Shown: in pieces, positions 18,147 through 29,237 of the stretch
Numbering within the stretch: position 1 is the stretch's first letter
How the letters are laid out: the number at the start of each line of letters is the position of its first letter
DNA from: Magnetospirillum sp.
GTDB lineage: Bacteria; Pseudomonadota; Alphaproteobacteria; Rhodospirillales; Magnetospirillaceae
Assembly: GCA_024707145.1 (NCBI GenBank)
Contig: JANQAI010000013.1
Coordinates: 1-64,000 of the forward strand
Direction: 5' to 3'
DNA length: 64,000 nt
Made by a program: the position numbers and the translations under genes
The notes under the pieces: model-generated
What the model was told of the DNA's origin: nothing
Database searches by the model: none
What the model saw: only the letters and a program-made list of their open reading frames with translations

Positions 18147-18179
18147 AGAAAAACCCCCGCCTTCCGACGGGGGCGGGGG
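18147..18179 (-). terminator. Intrinsic terminator after lpxC
   Basis: Read on the minus strand, CCCCCGCC pairs with GGCGGGGG across a 10-base loop and is followed by TTTTTCTTT. It lies 33 bases past the lpxC stop, so bamD-recN may need their own promoter. Confidence 0.85.
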
Positions 18180-18211
18180 CTGTCCGTCCGGTGGAGGGTC
18201 CTATGCGAACC

Positions 18212-19231
18212 TCAGCCGTTCACCACCATGGGCTCGGGGGCCGGCAGGGCGGCGAAGCCGTTGGCGGCGGCCGAACCGGGGGCGACGGTGGTATAGGTCC
18301 AGGCGGTCTGGTCGGCGAACAGGGCGCGCAGCAACTGGTTGTTGAGCGCGTGGCCCGAGCGGACGCCGTGGAAGGCCCCCAGGATGGGGGCACCGGCCAG
18401 CGACAGGTCGCCGACGGCGTCCAGGATCTTGTGGCGCACGAATTCGTCGCCGTAGCGCAGGCCGTCGTCGTTCAGCACCTTGGTGCCGGTGCTGTCGATG
18501 ACCACCGCGTTGTCCAGCGAACCGCCGCGGGCCAAGCCGTGGGCGCGCAGCATGGCCACTTCCTGCTCGAAGCCGAAGGTGCGGGCGCGGCTGATCTCGG
18601 ACTTGAAGGCGCCGCGCGTCAGGGTCACGGCGAATTCCTGGCGCGAGATGGCCTGGCTGGCGAAATCGATTTCGAAGCGCAGCGAGAAGGCGGAGGCCGG
18701 GCTCAGGCTGGCCATCTTCTCCCCGTCGGTGACGGTGACGCGCTTGAGCACGCGGATGGCACGGCGCGGCAGGACCTGCTCGACGGTGCCGGCGCATTCG
18801 ATGAGGAACAGGAAGGGCGCGGCCGAACCGTCCATCACCGGGACTTCGGGGCCGTTGATCTCGATCAGGCAATTGTCGATGCCCGAACCGGCCAGCGCGC
18901 TCATCAGGTGCTCGACGGTGCCCACCTGCACGCCGGCTTCGTTGACCAGGCAGGTGTTCATGCGGGTGTCGCCCACGTTCGACCACAGGGCGGGAACGAT
19001 GGCGCCACGGCCGGCGATGTCGGTGCGCTTGAAGCGGATGCCGGTGTCGGCCTCGGCCGGGTGGAGGACCATGGTGACCTTGGCGCCGGAATGCAGGCCG
19101 ATGCCGGTACAGCCTATGGCCGTCTTCAGGGTACGCTGGCGAATGGCAGTATGCTCGGAAAGTTCGGGGGAGGACTTGAAGGCGGCGACAACGTCGGACT
19201 TGGAAAGCTTCACGACTTCACCCCATCTCAT
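18212..19231 (-). CDS. lpxC: UDP-3-O-acyl-N-acetylglucosamine deacetylase
   Basis: Zinc-dependent deacetylase that catalyses the committed step of lipid A synthesis. Family motifs are present: [11 protein letters not shown] near the N-terminus, the zinc-binding His in [10 protein letters not shown], a second in [11 protein letters not shown] with the following Asp, and the catalytic His region [15 protein letters not shown]. The 339-residue length is slightly long because of the N-terminus; a GTG at KLSKSD with a good GGGGTGA upstream is an alternative start. It follows ftsZ, as usual in alphaproteobacteria. Confidence 0.96.
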   Translation of the reverse strand: MRWGEVVKLSKSDVVAAFKSSPELSEHTAIRQRTLKTAIGCTGIGLHSGAKVTMVLHPAEADTGIRFKRTDIAGRGAIVPALWSNVGDTRMNTCLVNEAGVQVGTVEHLMSALAGSGIDNCLIEINGPEVPVMDGSAAPFLFLIECAGTVEQVLPRRAIRVLKRVTVTDGEKMASLSPASAFSLRFEIDFASQAISRQEFAVTLTRGAFKSEISRARTFGFEQEVAMLRAHGLARGGSLDNAVVIDSTGTKVLNDDGLRYGDEFVRHKILDAVGDLSLAGAPILGAFHGVRSGHALNNQLLRALFADQTAWTYTTVAPGSAAANGFAALPAPEPMVVNG

Positions 19232-19370
19232 CCCCGGTCTGCGCTCGGCTAAGCCTTGCGGCTGGCGACCCGGGGCCCTGTTTCGATGCTCCTGTTCTAC
19301 GCCTCGCCGGGCAACCTCTCAAATCAATCATTGTTTCGCTTTGTTACACTGCAACATCGGCTTGAACCCA

Positions 19371-19412
19371 AGGAAAAGGGCGGGTCCGGCGGCCCATGCG
19401 GCGGCCGGACCC
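19371..19412 (-). terminator. Probable terminator after ftsZ
   Basis: On the minus strand GGGTCCGGC pairs with GCCGGACCC and is followed by GCCCTTTTCCTT. It lies 46 bases past the ftsZ stop, separating the dcw transcript from lpxC. Confidence 0.7.
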
Positions 19413-19457
19413 AAGTCGAAGTTTCAGCGCGGACTGTTCCTCTTTACCTTCTGGTCG

Positions 19458-21185
19458 TCAGTTGGCCTGACGGCGCAGGAAGGCGGGGATGTCCAGGTCC
19501 TCGGACGCACGGCTCACGGTGGGCTCGCCGCGGGGCGCCATGCGGGGCTGCGACGGCTGCGGAGCCGGGGCGGCGGGCTGGGCCTGCTGTTCCTGCACCG
19601 GATGGCGCGCGGGGCGGCGCAGCAGGTCGAACAGGCCGCGGCGGGGCTCGGGTTCGGGCTGGTGGCGGGCCTGCGGGGCCTGGTGGTGCGCCGGCTCGGA
19701 CTCGGCGATGTCGGCCACGGCGCGCGACAGGGCGGCCATGTCGTGGCTGGCGCGCGGCTCCACCTCACGCTCCAGGCGCGGGGCGGGTTCCGAACGCAGC
19801 GGCATCTCCTGCTGCGAGCGCTCGGAAGGCGCGCGGATGCCCAGGTCGCGCTGGGGCAGCTCGTCGCGGACGGCGGGGCGGCCCATGCTCGGCTCCATGC
19901 GCATCTGCGGCTCGGGACGCTCCATCCGGGGTTCGCTGCGGAAGGTCGGCTCGGAACGCTCGATGCGCGGCTCGGGACGGGCGATGGGCAGCTCCTCGGC
20001 CAGCAGGTCGTCGACCGGCAGCTCGGCCGGCAGGACCTTGGCCTGGGCGGTGGCGGCCGGGGCGGCAGCGCGGGCGACCACCGGTTCGGCCAGGGCCGGG
20101 GCGGCCTGCGAGGTCACCACGGTGGGACGGAAGGTCGGCTGCGGGGCGGTGCGCACCTGGGCCGGGGCGGGCTGCTGGGCAGCGGCCAGCGAGATCACCG
20201 TCGGCTTGGGCTGGGCGGCGGCCTCGGATTCGATGCCGGTGGCGACCACCGAGACGCGCATCTTGCCGTTCAGCTTTTCGTCGAAGGTGGAGCCGAAGAT
20301 GATGTTGGCGTCGGGATCGACCTCGTCGCGGATGCGGTTGGCGGCCTCGTCCACCTCGAACAGGGTCATGTCCATGCCGCCGGTGATGTTGATCAGCACG
20401 CCCTTGGCGCCCTTCATGCTGGTGTCGTCCAGCAGCGGGTTGCTGATGGCGGCCTCGGCGGCGGCGATGGCGCGCTTCTCGCCCTCGGCCTCGCCGGTGC
20501 CCATCATGGCCTTGCCCATCTCGCTCATGACGGTGCGGATGTCGGCGAAGTCCAGGTTGATCAGGCCGGGCATGATCATCAGGTCGGTGACGCCGCGCAC
20601 GCCGGAATACAGCACGTCGTCGGCCATCTTGAAGGCATCGGCGAAGGTGGTGCGCTCGGTGGCGACGCGGAACAGGTTCTGGTTGGGGATGATGATCAGG
20701 GTGTCGACATAGCTCGACAGCTCCTCGATGGCGGCTTCCGCCGTGCGCATGCGGTGCGCGCCTTCGAAGTGGAAGGGCTTGGTCACCACGCCCACGGTCA
20801 GGATGCCCTGGTCACGCGCCGCCCGCGCGATGACCGGAGCGGCGCCCGAGCCGGTGCCGCCGCCCATGCCGGCGGTGATGAACACCATGTTGGCGCCGCC
20901 GATCTGGGCGATGATCTCTTCCAGGCTCTCTTCGGCGGCGGCGCGGCCGATATCGGGGCGCGAACCGGCACCCAGGCCTTGAGTGACGACGGTGCCCAGC
21001 TGCACGCGGCGCTCGGTGCGCGACTGGCTGATGGACTGGGCGTCGGTGTTGGCGACGACGAACTCCACGCCTTCCAGCTTGGAGGCGATCATGTTGTTGA
21101 CGGCATTGCCGCCGGCGCCACCGACACCGACGACGGTGATTTTAGGCTTCAGTTCGCTGGGCGAACCCGGAAGAAAATTAAGCAT
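19458..21185 (-). CDS. ftsZ: Cell division GTPase FtsZ
   Basis: Tubulin-like GTPase that forms the division ring. The 575-residue protein begins MLNFLPGSP at 21185 behind a strong GGAGGGTACAAG. The GTPase core (to about residue 330) has [11 protein letters not shown] and the tubulin signature [12 protein letters not shown] long Ala/Pro/Arg/Glu-rich linker of about 220 residues follows. The C-terminal peptide [13 protein letters not shown] is the docking site for FtsA and other partners. The long linker is typical of alphaproteobacteria. Confidence 0.98.
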   Translation of the reverse strand: MLNFLPGSPSELKPKITVVGVGGAGGNAVNNMIASKLEGVEFVVANTDAQSISQSRTERRVQLGTVVTQGLGAGSRPDIGRAAAEESLEEIIAQIGGANMVFITAGMGGGTGSGAAPVIARAARDQGILTVGVVTKPFHFEGAHRMRTAEAAIEELSSYVDTLIIIPNQNLFRVATERTTFADAFKMADDVLYSGVRGVTDLMIMPGLINLDFADIRTVMSEMGKAMMGTGEAEGEKRAIAAAEAAISNPLLDDTSMKGAKGVLINITGGMDMTLFEVDEAANRIRDEVDPDANIIFGSTFDEKLNGKMRVSVVATGIESEAAAQPKPTVISLAAAQQPAPAQVRTAPQPTFRPTVVTSQAAPALAEPVVARAAAPAATAQAKVLPAELPVDDLLAEELPIARPEPRIERSEPTFRSEPRMERPEPQMRMEPSMGRPAVRDELPQRDLGIRAPSERSQQEMPLRSEPAPRLEREVEPRASHDMAALSRAVADIAESEPAHHQAPQARHQPEPEPRRGLFDLLRRPARHPVQEQQAQPAAPAPQPSQPRMAPRGEPTVSRASEDLDIPAFLRRQAN

Positions 21186-21259
21186 CTTGTACCCTCCGCG
21201 CTGATGGCCGTCGTTTGCGGCCGTTTTGATGGGGTCGTCTTTGCTTTTGTTTTTACTTC

Positions 21260-22501
21260 TCAAAAATTGTTCTTGAGCCAACCTCCCAGCTTTCCCCAGC
21301 GAGAGCCGGACCCTTCGCCCGCGCTGGCCTTGCGCCCGCCCCTGGCACTGGGGGGGTGTGGGCCAGCGCGTAGCGGATCAGTCCGCCGCAGGTGGAGAAA
21401 GCCGGGCCGCCCGCGGCCTCGGGCAGCCCTTGGAAACCGACAGGGCGGCCCAGCCGCACCTGCTTGTCGAGAACCAGTCCGGCGAGGTCGCGCACGCCCT
21501 GCATCTGGCTGGCGCCGCCGGTCAGCACCACGCGGCGGCCGGCCATCTTGTCGAAGCCACCTTGTTCGAGATGCGAGCGCACCAGCTCGAAGGTTTCCTC
21601 GAGCCGGGGCTGGATGATCTGGATCAGCATGGAGCGCGGCACCTGGTTGGAGGCGCCGTCCTCGTCCTCGCCCACCAGCGGCACCTTCAGCATCTCGCGG
21701 TCGTCGGCCGGGGACGGAATGGCGCTGCCGTAAAGCGTCTTCATGCGCTCGGCGTAGCTGAGCGGCGTGGACAGGCCGCGGGCGATGTCGTTGGTGACGT
21801 GGTGGCCGCCCACCGGGATGACGTCGGTATGCACCAACTGGCCAGCCAGGAACACCGCCAGCGAGGTGGTGCCGCCGCCCATGTCGATGCAGGTGACGCC
21901 CAGTTCCTTTTCGTCGTCCACCAGGCAGGCCAGGCCCGAGGCATAGGGGCTGACCACCCGGGCCTCGATGTCCAGGTGGCAGCGGTGCACCACGGTCTGC
22001 AGGTTGCGTACCGGGCCCACCCCGGCGGAGATGACGTGGATGGCGACGCCCAGGCGCTCGCCATACATTCCGCGCGGGTCCTTAATCCCTTCGTTACCGT
22101 CTATGGTGTAATCCACCGGGATGGCGTGGATCAGCTCCCGGTCGGCGCTCTCGTGGTGGGCGCGGCCGTGGTCCAGCATGCGGCGGATGTCGGCCTCGTT
22201 GACGGCGTGGCCGTTCATGGAGACTTCCACCTTCACGTTGGCCGATTGCGGCGTGCCGCCCGAGACGTTGACCACCACCGCCTTGGTGCGCTCGCCGGCC
22301 ATGTCCTCGGCGGCTTCCACCGAGGCGCGGATGGAATGCTCCAGGCTCCTCCATGTCCACCACGGCGCCGCCGCGCATGCCGCGCGCCACCTGGTGGCCG
22401 ATGCCCACGATGCGGGGGGTGCCGTCGTCCTGGACGCGCGCAATGAAGCAGCACACCTTGGTGCTGCCCACATCCAACGCGGCGATCAGACCGTTACGCA
22501 T
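21260..22501 (-). CDS. ftsA: Cell division protein FtsA, two frameshifts
   Basis: Actin-like ATPase that anchors FtsZ to the membrane. The start [17 protein letters not shown] carries the first phosphate motif; later motifs include [14 protein letters not shown] and VLTGGASQM. The frame breaks at 22341-22348 (extra C, GAGCCTGG) and again in the C7 run at about 21350-21356. With both corrected the protein ends in the membrane-targeting amphipathic helix [12 protein letters not shown] with a stop at 21260. Without the second correction it would run to 21253 and lose this helix. Both breaks look like sequence errors. Confidence 0.93.
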
Positions 22502-22561
22502 TCCCCTGGTTCCCCCCGGCGGCGCCCCAAGCGCCGCACCTGAATGTTGATCCGCGCGCCG

Positions 22562-23512
22562 TCAGGCGCCGTTGTCCTTGCGCTTGGCAAGTTCCGCCGG
22601 GCTGGCCGGCCGTTCCGTCTTCAGCACCATGCGGTCGGGCGTGCGCAGGTCGATCATGCTGACCTGGCGGTTGGTCACGCCCTTCTCGCGCTCCAGTTGG
22701 GCCAGCCGGTGCCAGGCGGCCTCGGCCTGGTCCTCGGGCAGGCGCACCTCGACGCCGTGCACGGCGTTGTCCAGCATCAGGTTCCAGCGGCGGTTGCCCA
22801 CCCGCACGGCGGCCTTCACCCGCGTGGCCAGCTGCGGCTCGCTGGACAGCATGGTCAGCAGTTCCTCGGCGCGGATGCCGGCTCCGTCGCCCACCACCAG
22901 CGGCAACTCCTCGAAGCCGGCGATGGCGCCGGGAATCTGGTGGCCCTCGGCATCCACCAGCACGTGCTCGCCGTTGTTCTGCCAGATGGCGACCGGCTGG
23001 CGCTCGACGATGGCCAAATGGATGGAACCGGGCAGGTGGCGCTCGACCGCCGCCACCTTGACCGATGGGATGGCTTCCAGCCGGTCGCGCACGCGCTCGA
23101 TGTCGACCCCCAGGATGGGCGAGCCATGGGGGGCGCCCAGGGCGGCGGCCACGTCCTCCAGCGCGGTGCGTCCGCGCCCGGTGATGGTGACCTCCTCGAT
23201 GCGGAAGCCGGCCCGCGCGGTGGCGTTCAGGACGCTGGCCACGGCGCTCTGCGCGGTGCGCTGGATCACGCCGGAATGCCACAGCACGGCGCCACCCACC
23301 ACCAGGGCGGTCATGGCGACGCCGCCGGCCGCCATCTTCTGCAAGGCGGAGAGGCGCAGGCGCGGCAGCTTGCGCTTGGCCTTCTTCGGGCGGGCCTCAC
23401 CCGCGGCGCGCGGCTCGGCACGTCGGCCGGTGGCGGCTGACGGCCGGCGGGCCGGCTGCGACGACGGCGGCAGCCGGTCGTCGGCGGTGATGACGATGTC
23501 GCTGCTGCTCAT
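22562..23512 (-). CDS. ftsQ: Cell division protein FtsQ
   Basis: Bitopic divisome protein that links early and late division proteins. The 316-residue protein has a basic cytoplasmic N-terminus, one membrane segment (about residues 60-80, GGVAMTALVVGGAVLW) and a periplasmic POTRA domain beginning FRIEEVTITGRGRTALEDV, then the FtsQ/DivIB beta domain. The ATG at 23512 overlaps the ddlB stop (ATGA); an upstream ATG at 23521 is possible. Confidence 0.94.
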   Translation of the reverse strand: MSSSDIVITADDRLPPSSQPARRPSAATGRRAEPRAAGEARPKKAKRKLPRLRLSALQKMAAGGVAMTALVVGGAVLWHSGVIQRTAQSAVASVLNATARAGFRIEEVTITGRGRTALEDVAAALGAPHGSPILGVDIERVRDRLEAIPSVKVAAVERHLPGSIHLAIVERQPVAIWQNNGEHVLVDAEGHQIPGAIAGFEELPLVVGDGAGIRAEELLTMLSSEPQLATRVKAAVRVGNRRWNLMLDNAVHGVEVRLPEDQAEAAWHRLAQLEREKGVTNRQVSMIDLRTPDRMVLKTERPASPAELAKRKDNGA

Positions 23513-24420
23513 GCGTCGCATGCGGCGTTCTCCACCATCCATCGCACCAATTCGGGGAAGCTGATGCCCAACTGCCCGGCGATGTCCGGCACCAGGGACG
23601 TCGCGGTCATGCCCGGCTGGGTGTTCACCTCCAGCACGTAGAGCCTGGGCGCCTGGCCGGGCACGGTGTCGTCGTAGCGCAGGTCGGTGCGCGACACGCC
23701 GCGGCAGCCCAGCACCTTGTGGGCCTCCAGCGCCAGGCGGGCGGCCTCCTGATAGGCCTCGGGCGGGATGGGCGCCGGGAAGATGTGGCGCGAACCGCCG
23801 GGGGCGTACTTGGCCTCGTAGTCGTACCAGCCGCGATCCGAGGTGATTTCCAGCACGCCGAGCGTCCGGTCGCCCATGACGGCGGCGGTGAGTTCGCGGC
23901 CGGGGATGAAGGCCTCCACCAGCACCTCGTCGGCATCGAACGGCCATTCCTTCAGCGGGTCGCGGTTGTCGCCCGGCTGCAGGATGTAGACGCCCACCGA
24001 CGAACCCTCGTTCAGCGGCTTGACCACGTGCGGGCGGGGTATGGACGTGGTGCCGCCCTTCCTCACCACCTCGCCGCGCGCCACGGGGATGCCGGCCTGC
24101 TCGAACAGGCGCCGCGCGAAGGCCTTGTCCATGGCGGCGGCCGAGGCCAGCAGGCCGGAATGGGTGTAGGGGATGCCCAGCAGGTTCAGCACGCCCTGGA
24201 CGCAGCCATCCTCGCCGAAGCGGCCGTGCAGCGCGTTGAACACCACGTCGGGCCTGGACGCCAGCAGCTCGCGCACCAGATCGCCGGGGTCGCGGCCCAC
24301 GTCCAGCAAGGTGACCGCGTAGCCGGCCTCGCCCAGCGCTCTGGCCGAGGCCTTGCCGGAGTTCAGCGACACCTCGCGCTCGGTCGAGGCTCCGCCCATC
24401 AAGACCGTGACGCGCTTCAT
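23509..24420 (-). CDS. ddlB: D-alanine--D-alanine ligase
   Basis: Makes the D-Ala-D-Ala dipeptide used by MurF. The 303-residue ATP-grasp enzyme shows [17 protein letters not shown], the flexible-loop motif [10 protein letters not shown], the omega-loop region [20 protein letters not shown] and the metal/ATP site EVNTQPGMT. The start overlaps the murB stop and the stop overlaps the ftsQ start, so translation is tightly coupled along this part of the cluster. Confidence 0.97.
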   Translation of the reverse strand: MKRVTVLMGGASTEREVSLNSGKASARALGEAGYAVTLLDVGRDPGDLVRELLASRPDVVFNALHGRFGEDGCVQGVLNLLGIPYTHSGLLASAAAMDKAFARRLFEQAGIPVARGEVVRKGGTTSIPRPHVVKPLNEGSSVGVYILQPGDNRDPLKEWPFDADEVLVEAFIPGRELTAAVMGDRTLGVLEITSDRGWYDYEAKYAPGGSRHIFPAPIPPEAYQEAARLALEAHKVLGCRGVSRTDLRYDDTVPGQAPRLYVLEVNTQPGMTATSLVPDIAGQLGISFPELVRWMVENAACDA

Positions 24421-25340
24421 TCCTTATGCTCCCTGACGCCGATTCGACGGATTTCCCAACGCAGTTCGATCCCCGAGGTCTCCAGCACCCGCCGGCGCAC
24501 CTCCTCGCCCAGATCCTCGATGTCGGCGGCAGTGGCCTCGCCGGTGTTGAGCAGGAAGTTGCAGTGCTTCTCGCTGACCTGGGCGCCGCCGCGGGTGAGG
24601 CCCCGGCAGCCGGCCTTGTCGATCAACTCCCACGCCTTCGCGTTGGGGGGATTGGCGAAGGTGGAGCCGCCGGTGCGGGTGCGGGTGGGCTGGCTGGCCT
24701 CGCGGGCGGCGCAGATCTCGGCCATGCGGGCCGAGATGGCGGCCTTGTCGCCCACGGTTCCGCGCATCACCGCCCTGGTGAAGATCCAGCTGTCGTCCAC
24801 GCCGCAATGGCGGTAGCCGAAATCCAGCTGCTCCAGCGACAGGGTGTGCAGCCGGCCGCCGCGGTCCAGCGCCTCGGCCGACAGGGTCACGTCCTTCATC
24901 TCGCCGCCGAAGGCGCCGGCGTTCATGCGGAGCGCGCCGCCGATGGTGCCGGGCACGCCCGACAGGAATTCCAGCCCGGTCACGCCGGTTTCCAGCGCGG
25001 TCATGGCGACGGTCAGGTCCAGCGCGCCCGAACCGGCGCTGACGGTGGTGCCGTCCACGCCGACGGCGGCGAAGGGGCCGGCCAGGCGGATGACCACGCC
25101 CGGCACGCCGCCGTCGCGTACCAGCAGGTTGGAGCCGACGCCGATGACGGTGACGGGAACCTCGGGCGGCAGGGCGGCCAGGAACTGGGACAGGTCCTCG
25201 GCGTCGGCCGGGCGGAACAGCACGTCCGCCGGCCCGCCGACGCGGAACCAGGTCAGCCCGCCCAGCGGCGCGTTGCGGCTGATGCGGCCGCGCACCGCCG
25301 GCAGGGTATCGGCCCAGTGGTCCCGTCGAAGTGCTGCCAT
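24417..25340 (-). CDS. murB: UDP-N-acetylenolpyruvoylglucosamine reductase
   Basis: FAD-dependent enzyme that reduces UDP-GlcNAc-enolpyruvate to UDP-MurNAc. The 307-residue protein has the FAD-binding [37 protein letters not shown] and the region with the catalytic serine, [13 protein letters not shown]. The start overlaps the murC stop (ATGA). Confidence 0.97.
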   Translation of the reverse strand: MAALRRDHWADTLPAVRGRISRNAPLGGLTWFRVGGPADVLFRPADAEDLSQFLAALPPEVPVTVIGVGSNLLVRDGGVPGVVIRLAGPFAAVGVDGTTVSAGSGALDLTVAMTALETGVTGLEFLSGVPGTIGGALRMNAGAFGGEMKDVTLSAEALDRGGRLHTLSLEQLDFGYRHCGVDDSWIFTRAVMRGTVGDKAAISARMAEICAAREASQPTRTRTGGSTFANPPNAKAWELIDKAGCRGLTRGGAQVSEKHCNFLLNTGEATAADIEDLGEEVRRRVLETSGIELRWEIRRIGVREHKE

Positions 25341-26764
25341 CACGCGCCGGCCTCCTTCTTGGGAAGGGTTTCCAGTTCGCCCGGCAGGGCATGCGCCCAC
25401 TGGGTGATGTTGCCGGCGCCCAGGCAGACCACGAAGTCGCCGGGCTGGGCGATGTCGTTGACCATGACGGCCAGGGCCTTGGCCTCGGGCAGCGCCTGGA
25501 CATGGCGGTGGCCGTGCTCCTGCAACCCCTTGACCAGGGCGTCCTTGTCCACGCCCTCGATGGGGTGCTCGCCTGCGGCGTAGACGTCGGCCACGATCAC
25601 CGTGTCGGCATCGTTGAAGCAGGTGCAGAACTCGGCCATCAGGCTGGACAGGCGCGAATAGCGGTGCGGCTGCACCACGGCGACGACGTTGCCGGTGGTG
25701 GCCGAGCGCGCCGCCTTCAGCACGGCGGCGATCTCCACCGGATGGTGGCCGTAATCGTCGATGATTGTGACGCCCTTGGCCTCGCCGGTCTTGGTGAAGC
25801 GGCGCTTGACCCCGGCGAAGCTGGAGAGCGCGTTGCGCACGATGTCGTTGGGCAGGCCCAGCTCGTGCGCCACCGCCACCGCCGCCAGGGAATTGGCCAC
25901 GTTGTGCTCGCCGTACATGGGCAGGCGCAGATCGTCGATGACGCGGGTCTTGCCGGTGACGCGGTCGGTGATGACCACGTCGAAGCGGGCTCCGCCGGGG
26001 CCGATGCGCACGTTGGTGGCGCGGATCAGGGCCTGGGGCGAGAAGCCGTAGGTGACGATCTTGCGGTCGGGCACGCGGGCGATCAGCGCCTGCACCTCGG
26101 GGTGGTCGATGCACAAGGCGGCAAAGCCGTAGAACGGGATGTTCTCGACGAAGGTGCGGAAGGCGTCGCGCAAGCGGTCGAAGGACCCGTAATGGTCCAT
26201 GTGCTCGGGGTCGATGTTGGTGACCACCACGGCGGTGGAGGGCAGCTTGGTGAAGGTGCCGTCGGATTCGTCGGCCTCGACCACCATCCAGTCGCTGGCG
26301 CCCAGGCGGGCGTTGGTGCCGTAGGCGTTGATGATGCCGCCGTTGATGACGGTGGGATCCAGGCTGGCGGCGTCCAGGAGCGCCGCGATCATCGAGGTGG
26401 TGGTGGTCTTGCCGTGGGTGCCGCCGATGGCGATGGCGTTCTTCAGGCGCATCAGCTCGGCCAGCATCTCGGCGCGGCGCACCACCGGCACCAGCTTGGC
26501 GCGGGCGGCCACCAGCTCGGGATTGTCGGGCTTGACCGCCGACGACACCACCACCACGCGGGCCTCGCCCAAATTCTCGGCGGCGTGGCCGATGTGGACG
26601 GTCACGCCCTTCTTGCGCAGGCGTTCCACGTTGTAATTGTCGGCGATGTCCGAGCCCTGAACCGTATAGCCCAGGTTGACCAGGATCTCGGCGATGCCCG
26701 ACATGCCGATGCCGCCGATGCCGACGAAATGGATCGTGCCGATGGAAAGCGGCATCGTCCTCAT
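25340..26764 (-). CDS. murC: UDP-N-acetylmuramate--L-alanine ligase
   Basis: Adds L-alanine to UDP-MurNAc, the first amino-acid step of the stem peptide. The 474-residue Mur ligase has an N-terminal Rossmann motif ([17 protein letters not shown]), the ATP loop [13 protein letters not shown], the central EADESDGTF and the C-terminal [13 protein letters not shown] second in-frame ATG nine bases in (MPLSIG) could be the true start. It overlaps murG and murB by four and one bases. Confidence 0.97.
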   Translation of the reverse strand: MRTMPLSIGTIHFVGIGGIGMSGIAEILVNLGYTVQGSDIADNYNVERLRKKGVTVHIGHAAENLGEARVVVVSSAVKPDNPELVAARAKLVPVVRRAEMLAELMRLKNAIAIGGTHGKTTTTSMIAALLDAASLDPTVINGGIINAYGTNARLGASDWMVVEADESDGTFTKLPSTAVVVTNIDPEHMDHYGSFDRLRDAFRTFVENIPFYGFAALCIDHPEVQALIARVPDRKIVTYGFSPQALIRATNVRIGPGGARFDVVITDRVTGKTRVIDDLRLPMYGEHNVANSLAAVAVAHELGLPNDIVRNALSSFAGVKRRFTKTGEAKGVTIIDDYGHHPVEIAAVLKAARSATTGNVVAVVQPHRYSRLSSLMAEFCTCFNDADTVIVADVYAAGEHPIEGVDKDALVKGLQEHGHRHVQALPEAKALAVMVNDIAQPGDFVVCLGAGNITQWAHALPGELETLPKKEAGA

Positions 26765-27877
26765 GACACAGACTCCTTTTGCGCACCGGGCAGGGACGCC
26801 ACCAGGTCGGCCAGGCGCGCCGCCGCGTCAGGCCGTCCGGCCGCACGCGCGCACCCCGCCGCCCGGGCGAGGGTGCCGGGCTGGGTGAACAGGGATTCCA
26901 GACGGCCGGCCAGCGCTTCCGGCGTGAAGGCGGGTTGCGGCATCAGCCACGCGCCGCCGGCCTCGTCGACCGCGCGGGCATTGGCGGTCTGGTGATCGTC
27001 AATGGCATGGGGATATGGCACCAAGATGGCAGGCCGCCCGAGCGCGGTCAGCTCGGCCACCGTCGAGGCGCCCGAGCGGGCGATGACCAGATGGGCGGCG
27101 CTCATGCGCTCGGGCACGTCGGCGAAGAAGCTTTCCAGCGTGGCCGCGATGCCGGTGTCCGCATAGGCCGCGCGCACCATCTCCAGGTCCTCGGGGCGGC
27201 ATTGCTGCGACACCTTCAGGCGAACGCGCAGATGGTCGGGCAGGCGGGCCAGCGCTTCCGGCACCACCTCGGACAGCACCCGCGCCCCCTGGCTGCCGCC
27301 CAGCACCAGCAGGTGGATGGCTTCGCCCTCGGCCAGGGCCGGGTAGGGGGCGTGGCGCAGGGCGGCTACGGCGGCGCGCACCGGCATGCCGGTATAGACC
27401 AGCTTGACGTTCCATGCCGGGTCCACGTGGCGCACATGGGCGTAGGAGGTGGCGATGCGGTGCACGCGGCCGGCCAGCAGCCGGTTGGCGCGGCCCAGCA
27501 CGCCGTTCTGTTCGTGGATGGCGGAGGGGATGCCGAGCATGGTGGCGGCCACCATGGTGGGTACCGAGGCATAACCGCCGAAACCCACCACCACGTCGGG
27601 GCGCAGGCGCTTCAGCAGGGCGCGCGCCTGGATCACGCCCAGGCCCAGGCTCGGCCACCGCGCGCACCTTGGACGCCAGCCCACGCCCGGCGATGCCTCC
27701 GGCGGCGATGCGGAAGGTTTCCAGGCTGCCCAGCGTGCCGCCATAGGCGTGGCCGCGCCGGTCGGTGACCAGCCCCAGGCGCCAGCCGCGCTCCATCAGC
27801 GCACTCGCCAGCGCTTCGGCCGGGAAGACGTGGCCGCCGGTGCCGCCGGCGGCGAGAAGGGCGAAACCGGCGCTCAT
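26761..27877 (-). CDS. murG: Lipid II-forming glycosyltransferase MurG, frameshifted
   Basis: Transfers GlcNAc from UDP-GlcNAc to lipid I on the inner face of the membrane, giving lipid II. Motifs include [15 protein letters not shown] at the N-terminus, [31 protein letters not shown] and [15 protein letters not shown]. The frame breaks at 27645-27652, where GAGCCTGG replaces GAGCTGG (KVRAVAEL then GLGVIQA). The ATG at 27877 overlaps the stop of a 24-codon duplicated leader described separately. Confidence 0.94.
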
Positions 27878-27948
27878 GGCGTCCTCCGGCGGCACAAACC
27901 GCTTGCAGACCGGCCGTCGGCGGCGAGAAGGGCGAAACCGGCGCTCAT
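27848..27948 (-). repeat. 30-bp direct repeat of the murG start and a 24-codon leader frame
   Basis: The 30 bases containing the murG start (27848-27877) occur again, identical, at 27919-27948, offset by 71 bases. The upstream copy puts a second murG-like start ([10 protein letters not shown]) exactly on the ftsW stop (ATGA). From there a frame of 24 codons (27948-27874) ends in a TGA overlapping the real murG ATG. The arrangement keeps stop-start coupling from ftsW to murG through a small peptide. Confidence 0.85.
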
Positions 27949-29069
27949 CGTTCCAGGCCCTCCGTGCCATAGCGGGTGCGGGTCAACGCCAGCACCATGC
28001 CCATGCCCAGCGCCAGCGCCAGCATGGACGAGCCGCCGTAGCTGATGAACGGCAGGGTCATGCCCTTGGTGGGCATCAGGCGCAGGGTCGAGGCCATGTT
28101 GATGATGGCCTGCAGGCCGAACTGCACCAGCAGGCCGGCGGTGGCCAGCACGACGAACAGGTTTTCCTCCTTCATCAGGCGCGAGAAGCCGCGCAGCACG
28201 ATGAAGGCGAACAACAACACCACCACCAGGCACAGCGCGATGCCGAATTCCTCGCCCGCCACCGCCAGGATGAAGTCGGTATGGGCGTCGGGCAGCACCA
28301 GCTTGACCCGGCCCTCGCCGGGGCCGCGACCGAACAGCCCGCCGCTCTTGAAGGCGTTGAGCGCGGTCATGACCTGGTAGGCGTCGCCGCCGGTGGGGTC
28401 GAGGAAGCGGTCGACGCGGGCCTGGACGTGGCTGAAGGTGAAATAGGCGCCGACGCCGCCCACCACGCCCAGCGCCACCAGACCGACCACCAGGATCATG
28501 GGCAGGCCGGCCAGGAAGAACTGGGCGCCCCAGATGGACGAGATGATCAGGGTCTGGCCGACGTCGGGCTGGCGCAGCAGCAGCAGCGCGGTCAGCAGGA
28601 AGATGCCGGTGGCGATGGCCTTGCCGGGGAAGCCGGGGTTGAGGCGGCTTTCGGCGAACATCCAGGCCGAGATGATGGCGAAGGTGGGCTTGGTGAATTC
28701 CGACGGCTGGATGGAGATGCCGGCGACGTTGATCCAGCGGGTGGCGCCCTTGACCTCGGGGCCGACGAGCAGCACCGCGATCAGCAGCAGCACGCAGCCG
28801 GTATAACCGATCACGCCGGCGCGGCGCACTTGGCGGGGGCTCATCAGCGACACCCCCACCATCACTGCCAGGGCCGGGGCCAGGAACATGAACTGGCGGC
28901 GGATGAAGTGGAAGGAATCCGCGCCGATGCGGTCGGCCACCGCCGGGCTGGCGGCCATGGTCAGCAGCACGCCGATGCCGGCCAGCAGGAACAGCGCGGC
29001 GATGGTCCAGCGGTCCACCGTCCACCACCAGCGACCAAGGACAGAGGTATCGGTGCGGCCGAAATTCAT
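27945..29069 (-). CDS. ftsW: SEDS-family lipid II polymerase FtsW
   Basis: Multi-spanning glycosyltransferase that polymerises septal peptidoglycan with FtsI. The 374-residue protein has about ten membrane segments. SEDS motifs include [35 protein letters not shown] and [20 protein letters not shown] at 29069, behind GGGGGACAGCG, is the likely start; the open frame further upstream runs through an intergenic repeat and is not coding. Confidence 0.95.
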   Translation of the reverse strand: MNFGRTDTSVLGRWWWTVDRWTIAALFLLAGIGVLLTMAASPAVADRIGADSFHFIRRQFMFLAPALAVMVGVSLMSPRQVRRAGVIGYTGCVLLLIAVLLVGPEVKGATRWINVAGISIQPSEFTKPTFAIISAWMFAESRLNPGFPGKAIATGIFLLTALLLLRQPDVGQTLIISSIWGAQFFLAGLPMILVVGLVALGVVGGVGAYFTFSHVQARVDRFLDPTGGDAYQVMTALNAFKSGGLFGRGPGEGRVKLVLPDAHTDFILAVAGEEFGIALCLVVVLLFAFIVLRGFSRLMKEENLFVVLATAGLLVQFGLQAIINMASTLRLMPTKGMTLPFISYGGSSMLALALGMGMVLALTRTRYGTEGLER

Positions 29070-29107
29070 CGCTGTCCCCCGCTGATGGAGGTGGGGACAA
29101 AGGTAGC

Positions 29108-29203
29108 CGTCATGGCCGGGCCCAGACCCGGCCATCCACGCGGTTCCACAGCCGAAGTGTCGGGTGGAGCCACGTGGATGCCCGCAACAAGTGCGGGCAT
29201 GAC
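29108..29203. repeat. Dispersed palindromic repeat, copy 2
   Basis: Same layout as 11071-11178: CGTCAT, then a GCCGGGCCCAGACCCGGC-type hairpin with ATCCACG, and CGTGGAT with GCCCGCAACAAGTGCGGGC before ATGACG. It sits between murD and ftsW inside the dcw operon, so it is transcribed with it. Confidence 0.85.
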
Positions 29204-29237
29204 GCATGGGGGGTGATGCCGCTATGGATAACGCCGT

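Noticed and set aside
16254..18296. Plus-strand open frame opposite recN and bamD
   Set aside because: Shadow caused by GC bias; recN and bamD explain the region fully.
18480..21617. Long plus-strand open frame opposite lpxC and ftsZ
   Set aside because: Shadow of lpxC and ftsZ; no ribosome binding site or motifs.
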